Shown here piece by piece: positions 11,736-23,987 of a stretch of 64,000 nt of DNA (position 1 is its first letter; every line of letters starts with the position of its first letter). Origin of the DNA: Leptobrachium leishanense (taxonomy: Eukaryota > Chordata > Amphibia > Anura > Megophryidae); contig CM019067.1 of assembly GCA_009667805.1 (NCBI GenBank), positions 69,768,997-69,832,996 on the forward strand, given 5' to 3'. The notes under the pieces are model-generated. The model had not been told where the DNA came from and did not search any database. It was given only the letters and a program-made list of their open reading frames with translations. Made by a program: the position numbers and the translations under genes.

Positions 11736-12047
11736 ATGGGTCTAGTCCTGAAAAATAAGTGCGGGAACTCACAAAGATTTCTGCTTCTCAATTAAGCATT
11801 GCTAGGTCTCCCACCACTCCACAAGCAAATTTAACATAAATGTTTAAACGTAAAGATGTGCTGGGTTTTTAGGGAATCTTTATGTTAATTGTTATGTATA
11901 TCATATACTGTATTTACGGTGACATAATAAAGAAACATATGATGGAACCTAATAAACGTTTCTTGGTGTGTGGTTCAAAATGGAACTCTGTTTCCTCTGA
12001 GAAAACAATGGAGGAACTGTGTCTTTCTGCTCAACTTGATCCCTGCC
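11736..12047. repeat. Dispersed repeat, homologous to 52185-52500
   Basis: Shares GGGTCTAGTCCTGAAAAA, AAGTG(C/T)GGGAACTC, and later GAACTCTGTT(T/C)CTCT and GGA(G/A)GAACTG blocks with 52185-52500 in the same orientation. The head resembles a hAT-type end of the AAGTGCGGGAACTC style. The 91-codon open frame overlapping its right part and the next MITE is not a gene. Confidence 0.6.
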
Positions 12048-12051
12048 TTAA

Positions 12052-12305
12052 TCGCTTCTCTGCAGACTACGTGCTGAACGCGTCTGTCCGCTTTCCCGCT
12101 AGGACGCAGAGGACAGGCTCAGCATGTCGAAGACTCAGTATTTTATACAGAGTCTAATTATTCATAAAACACAATGCGGTCGAATAAAAGTGAAAAAATG
12201 AACATTTAAACATAATGGTCAAAATTAACAAATTAAAATTAAAATTAACAGAATGGTCAAAATGAGCTGAGCACCCAGCGGTGAAATGGCTCAGCAGTGA
12301 AGGAG
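12052..12305. mobile_element. Short TTAA-flanked MITE
   Basis: TTAA at 12048-12051 and 12306-12309 flanks 254 bp with approximate terminal inverse repeats: TCGCTTCTCTGCAG on the left and CTCCTTCACTGCTGAG read inward from the right. The right end (GGCTCAGCAGTGAAGG) matches the internal TTAA-proximal sequence of the element at 13805-14908, placing it in the same broad family. Confidence 0.7.
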
Positions 12306-12309
12306 TTAA

Positions 12310-12732
12310 GGCTAGGGTCAGACTAACGCATTTTTCGCGTTGTCCGTGAAAAAGTGCGTTCGAACGGACGTATCTTTTAAACGGAATACGCGATAGCGGT
12401 CATACGATGCGCATTTTCGTCCGTGATTTTGTACGGATCATCAATAAAACCCTTTTTGCGTCTGGACGTTATGTTGGCCGGACATGAGCAGCGTCTGAAG
12501 TCTCCTAATCACGCACACACGCCACTAGCGGACGCAGTGCACTCTGTACGTCAGTACTAGCGGTATCACGTTCTTGAAAAAATGCGTTTGTTTGCCGCTT
12601 GCGTTGCGCAGACGCACTTTCGTGCGACCGTACTTCGTATATTGCCCATCATTGGTCGTTATTTGCTGCTACTACGGCCGTGATAAAGTGCGGCTGCAAG
12701 CGCGTTCGCACTGCGTTCGTCTGACCCTAGCC
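12310..12732. mobile_element. MITE with GGCTAGGGTCAGAC ends, copy 2
   Basis: 423-bp copy from GGCTAGGGTCAGAC to GTCTGACCCTAGCC, flanked on both sides by TAA (12307-12309 and 12733-12735), a 3-bp target duplication. The left TAA is part of the TTAA that borders the preceding element, so the two insertions abut exactly. Confidence 0.8.
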
Positions 12733-12745
12733 TAAATATAGATTA

Positions 12746-13544
12746 CCGTATATACTCGCGTATAAGCCGAGTTTTTTGACTCAGATTTTGAGTAAAAAAA
12801 ACGCGATTCGGCTTATACGCGAGTCAAGGTCCTGTACAGCGTGAGTCCGTCCGTGTTGAAGGGGATGCGGCTGCGTGCAGGTGCAGCCGGTCACGTGGTC
12901 CGGCTAATCAGGTGGTACTGAGTCTCTGTACCACCTGACTGGCCGGACCGCGTGACCTGCGCACGCATGCAGCCGCATCCCCTTCAACACGGACGGACTC
13001 ACTCTGTACAGGACCTTGTGAGAGCTGGCTGCCGCTGGGGCAATATCCAGGTGAGAGCTGGGGCATATCCATGAGCTGGGGCAAATCCATGAGCTGGGGG
13101 GCAGTATCCATGAGCTGGGGCATATCCATAAGCTGGGGCATATCCATGAGCTGGGGCAATATCCATGAGCTGGGGCAAATCCATGAGCGGGGGGGCAGTA
13201 TCCATGAGCTGGGGCATATCCATGAGCTGGGGCAATATCCATGAGCTGGGGCAAATCCATGAGCTGGGGCAAATCCATGAGCTGGGGGGCAGTATCCATG
13301 AGCTGGGGCAAATCCATGAGCTGGGGGGCAGTATCCATGAGCTGGGGCATATCCATGAGCTGGGGCAATATCCATGTGTGAGCTGGGGCAATATCCATGT
13401 GTGAGCTGGGGCAATATCCATGTGTGAGCTGGGGCAATATCCCACTTAGGCTTATACGCGAGTCAATAAGTTTTCACAGGTTTTTTGGGAAAAAGTAGGG
13501 GGGTCGGCTTATACACGGGTCGGCTTATACCCGAGTATATACGG
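12746..13544. mobile_element. TA-flanked MITE with internal palindrome and minisatellite
   Basis: Ends are CCGTATATACTCGCGTATAA and its near inverse, with TA on both sides (12744-12745, 13545-13546), as in Tc1/mariner-type insertions. Inside, 12829-12921 and 12927-13015 form a second inverted repeat (GTCCGTCCGTGTTGAAGG and inverse). A GGCTTATACGCGAGTCAA module occurs near both ends. Between the palindrome and the right end sits the tandem array at 13022-13446. No transposase remains. Confidence 0.8.
13022..13446. repeat. Minisatellite, 18-23 bp units (ATCCATGAGCTGGGGCA)
   Basis: About 20 units of ATCCATGAGCTGGGGC plus a variable AAT, ATAT or GGCAGT end. Unit length varies between 18, 19, 21 and 23 bp. 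It lies wholly inside the TA-flanked MITE. All apparent open frames across it (up to 177 codons, on both strands) are products of the repeat and should not be called genes. Confidence 0.9.
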
Positions 13545-13804
13545 TATATTTTTTTGGCTTATGTGCTCTTCACTACTATCTCTCAGATTTCATTTAAAAA
13601 CGACGTGTGTATATTTATGCGCATATACATATTCTAAAATAAATTCATTCAAATTTGAACAAATCTCATTTATGCATCTATATAATTATATAATTGAAGT
13701 GAATTGCAAAGTAATTTTTGGAAATCAGATTAATATTGTGATAGGTAGGACAGTAGACAATAGCCAATGTAAAAGAAACTTATCAAATAAATGTCATATA
13801 TTAA

Positions 13805-14908
13805 CCCCATATGGACCACTGACATACATAGTACATCCTGGGGAAAATTCCCCTAAGGACCAAGGACGTACTATGTACGTCATGGACTTTTAACCCCCTC
13901 TCTCCCTATGCTCACCTCTCTGGCCAGGTGTCCCAAGTCGGTCTGGCTTCCTTGAAGCCGGCCCGACGCTTTTATGGTCCCTAGCCATCGCAATTACGTC
14001 ATCTTCAGGCACTTCCCTGAAGAACCTGAAAGGTGGGTCCTTTGGGGGGGTCCCTCTCCCCCCGAACAGCGGCACTTAAAAAAAAAAGAGAGAGGTACTG
14101 CTGGAGAGGGCAGAGTCTGCCCTTTCCAATGGTGCTTCTCTTTAACCCCTTAGTGGTCGGATCGCGATTCGGTGGCAATCGGCGCCAGATTGCTATCTGT
14201 TCCAGGAGCTGGCTGACATCTTGGATGTTAGCCAAGCCTCTAGGATCACCCCCCAACCCACTGACATCATCGTCATATGTGCAATGATGTTAGTTGGCCA
14301 GTTAACCCCCTAGCTGCCAAGTGGAGCTAGTGGGGTCCTTTGGACCCCCTTATCTCCCGATCTGTGGCAGATACAGGGTCATGTTTGGTATCATTGGAAA
14401 GGCCTGATCATGGCCTTTCCAATTTTGTCAAACATGATGATGCTTGGTGTAAACATAAAAAAATAAAAAACAGTGTTTTTTTTTAAAAAAAAATGTAAGT
14501 CTGGGGGTATGATAAAATAGGACTTCAAATCACGTTTAAACATGATGAGCATAAAATGGTAAAAATGAGCGCAGCACACAGAGGTGAAATGGCTCAGCAG
14601 TGAAGGGGTTAAAAAGTAAAAACATGGAAAAAAAATTGATTTTAGGGAGTAAACTTTGGAAAAGTGTGTTTTTTCCATTTTTTTTCATCATATTTCATAA
14701 TTTTTTTATAGTAAACTAGAAGATATGAGGAAAGTAATGGTATCTTTAGAGAGTCCAATTAATGGCGAGAAAAATGGTATCTAATATGTGTGGGTTCCAT
14801 GAACGAGTAAGAGGAAAATTTGACCTAAACACAAACAGCGCAGAAATATATAAACAGCAGTGGGTACTTTCCGACAAACAATGGTAAAATTGCCTGGTCA
14901 CTATGGGG
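13805..14908. mobile_element. TTAA-flanked multi-hairpin element, copy B
   Basis: TTAA at 13801-13804 and 14909-14912. The termini are inverse to each other: CCCCATATGGACCA on the left and CCCCATAGTGACCA read inward from the right. The GC-rich left part parallels copy A (shared GAGCTGGC(T/C)GACATCTTGGA, CCCGATC(T/C)GTGGCAG, GGTATC(A/G)TTGGA). Its stems are more degraded, though 13825-13885 and 14380-14430 still pair. An internal TTAA at 14609-14612, preceded by GTGAAGGGG, is an alternative right end or a nested boundary. Confidence 0.75.
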
Positions 14909-14981
14909 TTAATTGTACAAGTTTATGCTAAACGAAACAGAAAGTGAATTGCTGACATACTTCCGTTAAACAAAACATTAT

Positions 14982-15906
14982 CAGGGTATTTCAAAGAGAT
15001 TCGAAAAGTCACCGCACGTTCGGTGACTTTTCGTTCTCTTCAATTCGGTTCCTTTTGCCAATCCCATTTCGGTGACCCTGCGGTGTATTCGGCAAGCACC
15101 CACAGGGTCCCCGAATTGCATGGAAAAGCTGCCGCAAACCCGACGAAAATTAACCACAAAACCCGGCGAATGCACGCCGAGAACCTGAAAAAACATCTGG
15201 ATTAACCTGCTGAAAACCACGGAAAAACCCGAGCAGGAGCCAATCGCACACAGCGCAGCCGCCGGAAAAAGCTGACACCGCAGACGAATGGAGTGAATAA
15301 ATTAGAAAAACAGTTTGCATGAATGTTTGAAAAGTGAAGCGCTGTTTGCAAAGAAACTAGTGAGCGAAAATGTCTGAAATTTACATATGAGGTCCAGGGA
15401 ATGATAATAAAGAGGGCTGTTAAAGAAAAAAGAAGTAAACTTAAAAAAAAATTTAAAAAAAATCTGACTTTTATTTTTTTTTTAAAAAAATCCAGAAAAA
15501 TGCTTAAAATATCCTAAAAAATCTATAACTAAAGAGACTCTTTACTGCAGAATTTTATAATGAACAGTTTATTAGATATTTAATTAAAACAGGAATATTT
15601 TTAACATTGAAGCCTATGGGATTCTCCTGATTAAACTTGCCGAATTAAACCACCGAATGGCAGGGCATTAGGGAACCTTTCACTGCTGGTTTGTGTTCTC
15701 TGAATAGCCGAAGCAGTGCTTTTTCATGGGGATTTCACTGCCCTCGAACAGGCACCGAACAGGCACCGTATGTGCAGGCAATTCGCCAGGATTTGGCGAA
15801 TTGCCTGCTCTCTGGATAGCCGAATGGCCAGGAAAGGCAACCGAACGCTGATTTTCAGCATTCGGTTACCTTTCTCAAGCAATTCGTAACTCTTTGAATT
15901 ACCCTG
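14982..15906 (+). mobile_element. MITE family CAGGGTTATTC, copy 1
   Basis: 925-bp element with inverted ends CAGGGTATTTCAAAGAGA and TCTTTGAATTACCCTG, and a 3-bp target duplication TAT (14979-14981 and 15907-15909). Modules shared by all copies: an outer stem CGAAAAGTCACCGCACGTTC, a central AT-rich block around TTTACTGCAGAATTTTATAA, TAACATTGAAGCCTATGGGA, and a stem GGCAATTCGCCA/TGGCGAATTGCC. No open frame. A 3-bp duplication fits CACTA/Chapaev3 or PIF/Harbinger chemistry; the family is not identified. Confidence 0.85.
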
Positions 15907-16484
15907 TATGTTTCTTTATACGATAGATAAATATATATACACACTGACATATACACACGCACACTGCAACACCTATTCAGCCAAGTGGCTATAATCCATG
16001 CTATAATCCATGCTATAATCCAAAAACATATATAACAGAGAGCTGGCAATGCACTCACTGGTGAAGAAGATAGAAACAAAACTTTAAACATCATAAAAAA
16101 TCAACGTTTTGGCTCCAATCTGAGCTAAAGATGTGTTTTGTTTTTTTAACAACAGTTTAATAAAGTTTTCTTTAATCTTTCTCGTGAACTAATGCATCCT
16201 CTGCTTTCTGAGATTTTATATATACACACACACAATGGCAAAAATCGCTCTGCAGCTCAGAGAATCTTGTAAAGACTATAATATAATGTTATGAGTGGCG
16301 ATTGATGTTTCTTTTCTGGGGGTCTTATTTCAAGACTTCCAGGGCTAAAATGTAGATTTTTTTTTTGCTATAGTGTGTTACTGACCAGGTTCCAGCACCA
16401 AACCAATAGTTGTGTAAAGTGTCAGAGTACGGAGATTTTGGATTTGTATATATACCGTATATACCCAATTTATTTATAGACTAT
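15907..16484. repeat. Fold-back family fragment, with a short 12-bp triplication
   Basis: Contains TCAACGTTTTGGCTCCAATC near 16100 followed by an A/T tract, then ACTAATGCATCC. This resembles one arm of the GGCTC..CCGAAACGTTGG fold-back family whose other arm reads 17440-17540 across the intervening MITE. CTATAATCCATG is tandemly repeated near 15990-16022. No gene. Confidence 0.4.
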
Positions 16485-17383
16485 CAGGGTTATCCAAAGA
16501 GATCCGAATTGCTTGAGAAAGGTAACCGAACACTGAAAATCAGCGTTCGGTTACCTTTCCTGGCCATTCGGCTATCCAGAGAGCAGGCAATTCGCCAAAT
16601 CCTGGCGAATTGCCTGAACATACGGTGCCTGTTCGGTGCCTGTTCGAGGGCAGTGAAATCCCCATGAAAAAGCACTGCTTCGGCTATTCAGAGAACACAA
16701 ACCAGCAGTGAAAGGTTCCCCTAATGCCCTGCCATTCGGTGGTTTAATTAGGCAAGTTAATTCAGGAGAATCCCATAGGCTTCAATGTTAAAAATATTCC
16801 CGTTTTAATTCAATATCTACTAAACCATTCATTATAAAATTCTGCAGCAAAGAGTCTCTTTATAGATTTTTTAGGATACTTTAAGCATTTTTCTGATTCT
16901 TTTTTTTTTAAAAGTCCGATTTTTTTTTTAAGTTTACTTATTTTTTCTGTAACAATCCTCTTTATTATCATTCCCTGGACCTCCTGTGTAAATTTCAGAC
17001 ATTTTCGCTCAGTAGTTTCTTTGCAAACAGCATTTAATTTTCACGGATTCATACAAACTATTTTGCTAATTTATTCACCTCCCTCTGTCTGCGGTCTTGG
17101 CTGCTTCGGCTGTGTGCGATCGGCTCCTGCTCGGGCATTTTCTGTGGTTTTCGGCAGGTTAATCCAGATGTTTTTGGGGGTTTTCGTCGTGCATTCGGTG
17201 GGTTTTGCGGTTAGTTTTCGTCGGGTTTGCGGCAGCCTGTCCCTGCAATTCGGGGACCCTGTGGTGCTTTCTGAATACACCGCAGGGTCACCAAAATGGG
17301 ATCGGCAAAAGGAACCGAATTGAAGAGAACGAAAAGTCACCGAATGTGCGGTGACTTTTTTCGAATCTCTTTGAATAACCCTG
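16485..17383 (-). mobile_element. MITE family CAGGGTTATTC, copy 2
   Basis: 899-bp copy in opposite orientation to the one at 14982-15906, with 3-bp duplication TAT (16482-16484, 17384-17386). It begins CAGGGTTATCCAAAGAGATC and ends TCTCTTTGAATAACCCTG. Same internal modules, inverted. Confidence 0.85.
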
Positions 17384-17544
17384 TATATATAGTCTGACGG
17401 GTAAGCTCTTTGTATATCTATTTAAACAATGTTTGTAACCTTGAAAATGGCTCCAGAGAGAGCCGAAACGTTGGTTCTATAAGATATTGATAACGTTTTT
17501 GTTTTATTTATCCCGAGTGCAGCCATCATCCTTTTTGCTATATA

Positions 17545-19168
<1,624 letters not shown>

Positions 19169-19339
19169 TATCTGTTTTTTGGCATTGCACCAGCCGTATT
19201 CTCTATTTTTAGTATCTAAAAGGCTGTGCTGGAATATTTTTGTGATATATATATATATATATATATCTCCAAATACCAGAGGCAACCTGCAAAAAACCAC
19301 TAGCAAAAAATGTGCATGGGTGTAAAAGTCCAAATGATA

Positions 19340-19925
19340 ATACAAAAGCCAAAGGAATGGACGCACTCCGGGACTTCAAAAAAGTATTAAAAGCAATGTT
19401 TTATTAAATATCAATTAAAAAGGTGCCCAACAGCACTATCCGACGTGTCGGCCCACTCCGGGGCCTTTATCAAGGTAGTGGGCAACAAGGACATACCACA
19501 TATTTATACACAAAGTAAAAAACATCAATAAATCACTTACCCAGCTTGTAGCATGCTGCCGTGGTTTATTGATGTTTTTACTTTCAGGGTTATTCAGAGA
19601 GTGTGCAAAGCAGGAGAATGACTGGAGAGTGAAAAATTCTAGGTCAAAATAGCCAGACCAGAAAAATTCTCCCTTTTATCTCACTTTCCAAACGGCTATT
19701 TTGACCTAGAATTTTTCATTCTCCAGTCATTCTCCTGCTTTTCACCTCTCTCTGAATAAACCTGTTAGTGTATAAATATGTGGTATGTCCTTGTTGTCCA
19801 CTACCTTGATAAAGGCCCCGGAGTGGGCCGAAACGTCGGATAGTGCCGATGGGCATCTTTTTAACGAATATTTAATAAAATATCGCTTTTAATATTTTTT
19901 TGAAGTCCCGGAGTGCGTCCATTCC
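19340..19925. repeat. Fold-back inverted repeat interrupted by a nested MITE
   Basis: Left arm about 19355-19584 contains GGACGCACTCCGGGACTTC, CCGACGTGTCGGCCCACTCC and CTTTATCAAGGTAGTGG. Right arm about 19765-19925 is its inverse (CCACTACCTTGATAAAGG, GGCCGAAACGTCGG, GAAGTCCCGGAGTGCGTCC). The right arm is interrupted by the hairpin MITE at 19585-19764. Short (AT)n runs flank it near 19246-19265 and 19933-19950. No coding potential. Confidence 0.8.
19585..19764. mobile_element. Short hairpin MITE with CAGGGTTATTCAG ends, copy 2 (nested)
   Basis: 180-bp palindromic copy, CAGGGTTATTCAGAGAG to CTCTCTGAATAAACCTG. It sits inside the right arm of the fold-back repeat. The uninterrupted left arm (CACAAAGTAAAAAACATC) shows the empty site. 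Flanking triplets TTT and TTA suggest a decayed 3-bp duplication. Confidence 0.8.
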
Positions 19926-20116
19926 TCGGGTTTATATATATATATATATACACAGTACACATACGCCCAGACTCACGCACACACTCACGCATATATACAA
20001 ACATACGTACGGGGCAGTTCCCGAAAGAACAAGAGTGGGTACTCAACAAGATTTCTGCACTTCACTTGTTGAATCCCACGTTTAACTCGCCACCCTGCAC
20101 TTATTTTTGCTTGTAG

Positions 20117-20191
20117 TTTTGAGAAAGGATTTTTCCAGGAAGGATACATTGAGATTTCTCTCATTTTCAAGTATGTCCTGGGTGGCGAGTC
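20117..20191 (-). repeat. SINE tail fragment
   Basis: Only the LINE-like tail of the SINE is present (GAGAAAGGATTTTTCCAGG, ATTGAGATTTCTCTCATTTT, GTATGTCCTGGGTGGCGAGT). The tRNA-like head is missing. It could equally be a scrap of the LINE 3' end, but GGGTGGCGAGT is SINE-specific in this window. Confidence 0.65.
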
Positions 20192-20652
20192 TGTCTTTTT
20201 ATATGGGCTGTTTTTTAAATCTTTAATGTAATCATAATAAATCTTATATCATTTTTGAATGTAGAATGAAATATAACTTTAGGGTGTTGTGAATTACATA
20301 TTTATTTTAAAAAGTAACGTATTTGGGAGTAGCACCGCTGTCATGTCAGGTCCTGAGCAGAAACTGTGAAGCTAAATTTTGTAAATCAGATTTTTATTTT
20401 TTACATCGCTTTAATAAATAAATAATGAAACTTAAAACTGCTTTCCGAAAGGTTTGTTATACTGAGATTTTTTTTATCAAATATGCATATTCTTTATTTT
20501 TACACACATCCGATTATCTGCGTAATGAATAAAAAAAAATTAAAAAAAATCACACACACACTAGAAGCTTCTTTTATACTTTTGATTTTAAATTTCGAAG
20601 CGAATTAGGAAATATTTCTCACCACTTACAATGTTCACTAATTATTTTCATA
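20192..20652. other. No recognisable feature
   Basis: Very AT-rich sequence with poly-A and poly-T runs. No supported gene or repeat family. Confidence 0.5.
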
Positions 20653-21496
20653 CAGGGTTATTCAAAGAGATTCGAAAAGTCACCGCACGTTCGGTGACTT
20701 TTCGTTCTCTTCAATTCGGTGCAAATCGTCTTTCCCATTTCGGCGACCCTGCGGTGTATTCAGCAAGCACCACAGGGCTGTCGAAGTGCAGGGAAAAACT
20801 GCTGAAAACCTGGCGAATGGACGCCGAAAACCTGCAAAAACATCTGGATTAACCCGCCGAAGACGTCGGAAAAACCCGAGCAGGAGCCGATCACAGGCAG
20901 CGAAAAAAGCCGACACCGTAGAAGAAGGCAGTGAATAAATTAGCAAAACAGTTTGCATGAATGATTGAAAAGTGAAACGCTGTTTGCAAAGAAACTAGTG
21001 AGCGAAAATGTCTGAAATTTACATATGAGGTCCAGGGAATGAAAATAAAGAGGGCTGTTACAGAAAAAATAAGTAAACTTAAAAAAAAAAAAAATCGGAC
21101 TTTTTAAAAAAAAAAAAAAAAATGCTTAAAATTTCCTAAAGAATCTATAAATAAAAGACTCTTTACTGCAGAATTTTATAATGAACGGTTTATTAGATAT
21201 TGAATTAAAACGGGAATATTTTTAACATTGAAGCCTATGGGATTCTCCTGAATAAACCTGCCGAATTAAACCACCTGCAGGGCATTTCGGGAACCTTTCA
21301 CTGCTGGGTTGTGTTCTCTGAATAGCCGAAGCAGTGCTATTTTATGGGGATTTCACTGCCCTTGAACAGGCACCAAACAGGCACCGTATGTGCAGGCAAT
21401 TCGCCAGGATTTGGCGAATTGCCTGCTCTCTGGATAGCCGAATGGCCAAGAAAGGTTACCTTTCTCCAGCAATTCGGATCTCTTTGAATAACCCTG
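20653..21496 (+). mobile_element. MITE family CAGGGTTATTC, copy 3
   Basis: 844-bp copy with ends CAGGGTTATTCAAAGAGA and TCTCTTTGAATAACCCTG and perfect 3-bp duplication ATA (20650-20652, 21497-21499). Same internal modules as the other copies; the long A run near 21080-21120 is expanded. Confidence 0.87.
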
Positions 21497-21931
21497 ATAA
21501 TGTTATAGTTCAGAACTGTTCAGCACAATGCTTAAAATAATAAAATTAGCATGCAGCTTTGCTGTAAGAATGTAATGTTAAGCACCTGTCAAAATGTATA
21601 GTGAAAGGCAATTCAAAAGAAGCAGAATTATGAAACGCTGAATTCAGAGAAGTGCAAGTAAAAATGCACGTCTTCCAAAATTGTTAGTAATATAAATTTA
21701 CTTCTCTAAATGTCATCCGCTCTTTAAACCAAATTCTTCCTGATTATTTATCCTTTCCAGTAAGAGGAAATTAAGCAACATTCTTTAAACCTTTGTTGCC
21801 AAAATCCTAAGAAGTATTTGCAATAAAAGTAATAAAAAATGCTAGAATATAGAATTTTTAAAGCAAAGTCACCATGGCTTCACGGCTTTCTTACTTTATT
21901 ATGGTGACACTATGAGCTTATCAAACACTAG
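21497..21931. other. No recognisable feature
   Basis: AT-rich spacer between two MITE copies. No gene supported. Confidence 0.5.
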
Positions 21932-22794
21932 CAGGGTTATTCAGAGAGAGCCATCTGGTTCCAAAATGTAACCGGACACTGAAATTCAGCAAACGGTTAC
22001 ATTTCGGGGCCATTCGGCTATTCTGAAAGCATTCAGTTCGCCAAATGTTTTGCGAATTGCCTGAACATACGGTGCCTGTTCGACGGTAGTAAAATCCCCA
22101 TACAGAAGCAATGCTTCTTCTATTCAGAGAACACCACGGAAAAGTTGCCGAAATGCCCTGCTGTTCGGTGGTTTCATTCGACAGGTTTATTCAGACGAAT
22201 CCCATAGGCTTCAATGTTAAAAATATTCCCGTTTTAACTCAATATCTGATAAACCGTTGATTATAATATTCTTCAGTAAAAAGTCTCTTTATTTATAGAT
22301 TTTTTAGGCATTTTTTTAATTGTTTTTGCAAACTTTTTCCGTTTTTTTAAATTGTTTTTTCTTTTTCTGTAACAGCCCTTTTTATTATCATTCATTGGCT
22401 CTTATATCTACATTCCAGACATTTTCGTTCAGTAGTCTTTTTGCAAACAGCGTTTAAAATTTCAAACTTTCAAGTGTACTGTTTTTTTCACCCCGTTCGT
22501 CTGCTAGTTGGCTTTTTCCGGCGGCTGCTCTGCGCTGTGATCGCCGGCTGCTCGGATCTTTCCGGCGTGTTCAGCTTGGTTTTTGCAGCTGTTTTTGCGG
22601 GTTTTCGGTGAGTGGTCGGAGTTTCAGTGAGTATTCGGCGAGTGTTCTGCGTGTTGGCGGCGAGTATTCCCTGCACTACGGGGGCCCTGCGGTGCTTGCT
22701 GACTACACGGCAGGGTCAGCGAACTAGGAAGTGCAGGGAACGAAAAGTCACCGAACGTGTGGTGACTTTTTAAAGATCTCTTTGAATAACTCTG
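21932..22794 (-). mobile_element. MITE family CAGGGTTATTC, copy 4
   Basis: 863-bp inverse-orientation copy, CAGGGTTATTCAGAGAGA to TCTCTTTGAATAACTCTG, with perfect 3-bp duplication TAG (21929-21931, 22795-22797). More diverged than copies 1 to 3. Confidence 0.85.
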
Positions 22795-23757
22795 TAGGTG
22801 ACTTTCATGCATATTAAATCTTTAATAAATTATTACTTCAAATACATTAACATTACTTTTATTAGAAGCCTGTGATGCTTATTTATGCACATTAATGATT
22901 AAATGGAGGTTCTGTCTTTAAATTGCTGTTCTGATGTATATATTGATTAAAATAACACCGTTTGAACTTCCTTTCGCTACAGAAATATTGTTGCCAATTA
23001 ACGTTTCAGACACCATTTAGTGGTAAATGGTACAAAAGTAAAAAATACAAAGAGCACAAAGGATGCTCATGAGCAGCGGAGAATAATAAGGAAAAAGAAA
23101 TAACACAAACCATCATGTATAAAAATGTAGCAAAAATGGACACACTGCACAATGTATGAAAAAACTAATGAAACATAATTATCAATTAAATTAAACAATA
23201 AAATATCCTCCTAAAATGTGCATACAAATAAAATCCCTGATGATAAAGATCTGAAATATTTGTACAGAGGCAGAAATAATATTTTGGTCACATAGAGGAG
23301 GTGTAACAAAAATAAATAATGATGGGAGATACCTTACTTGTGTGTAACAGCTTCCTAGAGGGAATAAGATGTGAAACGAGGGGCCTATTCCAATATAGCC
23401 GTGAAATGGAATAGGGGGACCAATGGTTTGTATTTGAGTCAACATGCAGATGGTGAGGAGAACCTGACAATAGAATTACAGCCGAATGCTTTCCATGAAA
23501 AAGCATCACATACATGTTATGCACACTTATGCAATTGCCAAATACTACTGTTGTATTCGTGTAACACAACACCAAAGATCACTCAACGTCCTTGTTGTTG
23601 CAGAAAAAGCAACATAATAATAGCATATTTTATTACTATTTTATTTATGTCACACCTGCTGCTGACCAGAACATCAGAATATAGCTCTCATATATATTTA
23701 TATATATTCTGTGCAAAACACCTACAATCACGAACTCCAAACAATGATTGCAGTGCC
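22795..23757. other. No recognisable feature
   Basis: AT-rich sequence. The short open frames of up to 129 codons have no recognisable domains and overlap on both strands, so I do not call them. Confidence 0.45.
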
Positions 23758-23941
23758 TAGTGCTCATTCACTAAAAGGTAAAACTCAGGAGAAGTGGCTG
23801 GAGAAGAGAATAATCTAGACCAAATAGCCAATTTGGAAAGTGAGATAAATGGGAGAATTGTTTATGGTTTGGCTATTTTGACCTAGAATTTTCACTTCTC
23901 CAGCCAGTTCTCCTGAGTTTCACCTTTAGTGAATAGACCTG
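23758..23941. mobile_element. Short hairpin MITE, copy 3
   Basis: Palindromic unit of about 184 bp. The left side is CATTCACTAAAAGGT..AACTCAGG and the right side CCTGAGTTTCACCTTTAGTG. The core CTAGACCAAATAGCC / GGCTATTTTGACCTAG is shared with 6091-6271. The ends differ (CACTAAA instead of GGGTTATT), so it is a subfamily. Confidence 0.65.
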
Positions 23942-23987
23942 TTAGTTTTGAGATATTACTACTTACACTTTAGAACTATAGTCATAG

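Noticed and set aside
12904..13445. Overlapping 148-177 codon frames rich in Pro and His/Ser
   Set aside because: Three frames of the same minisatellite are open at once, which is expected for a stop-free repeat, not for a gene.
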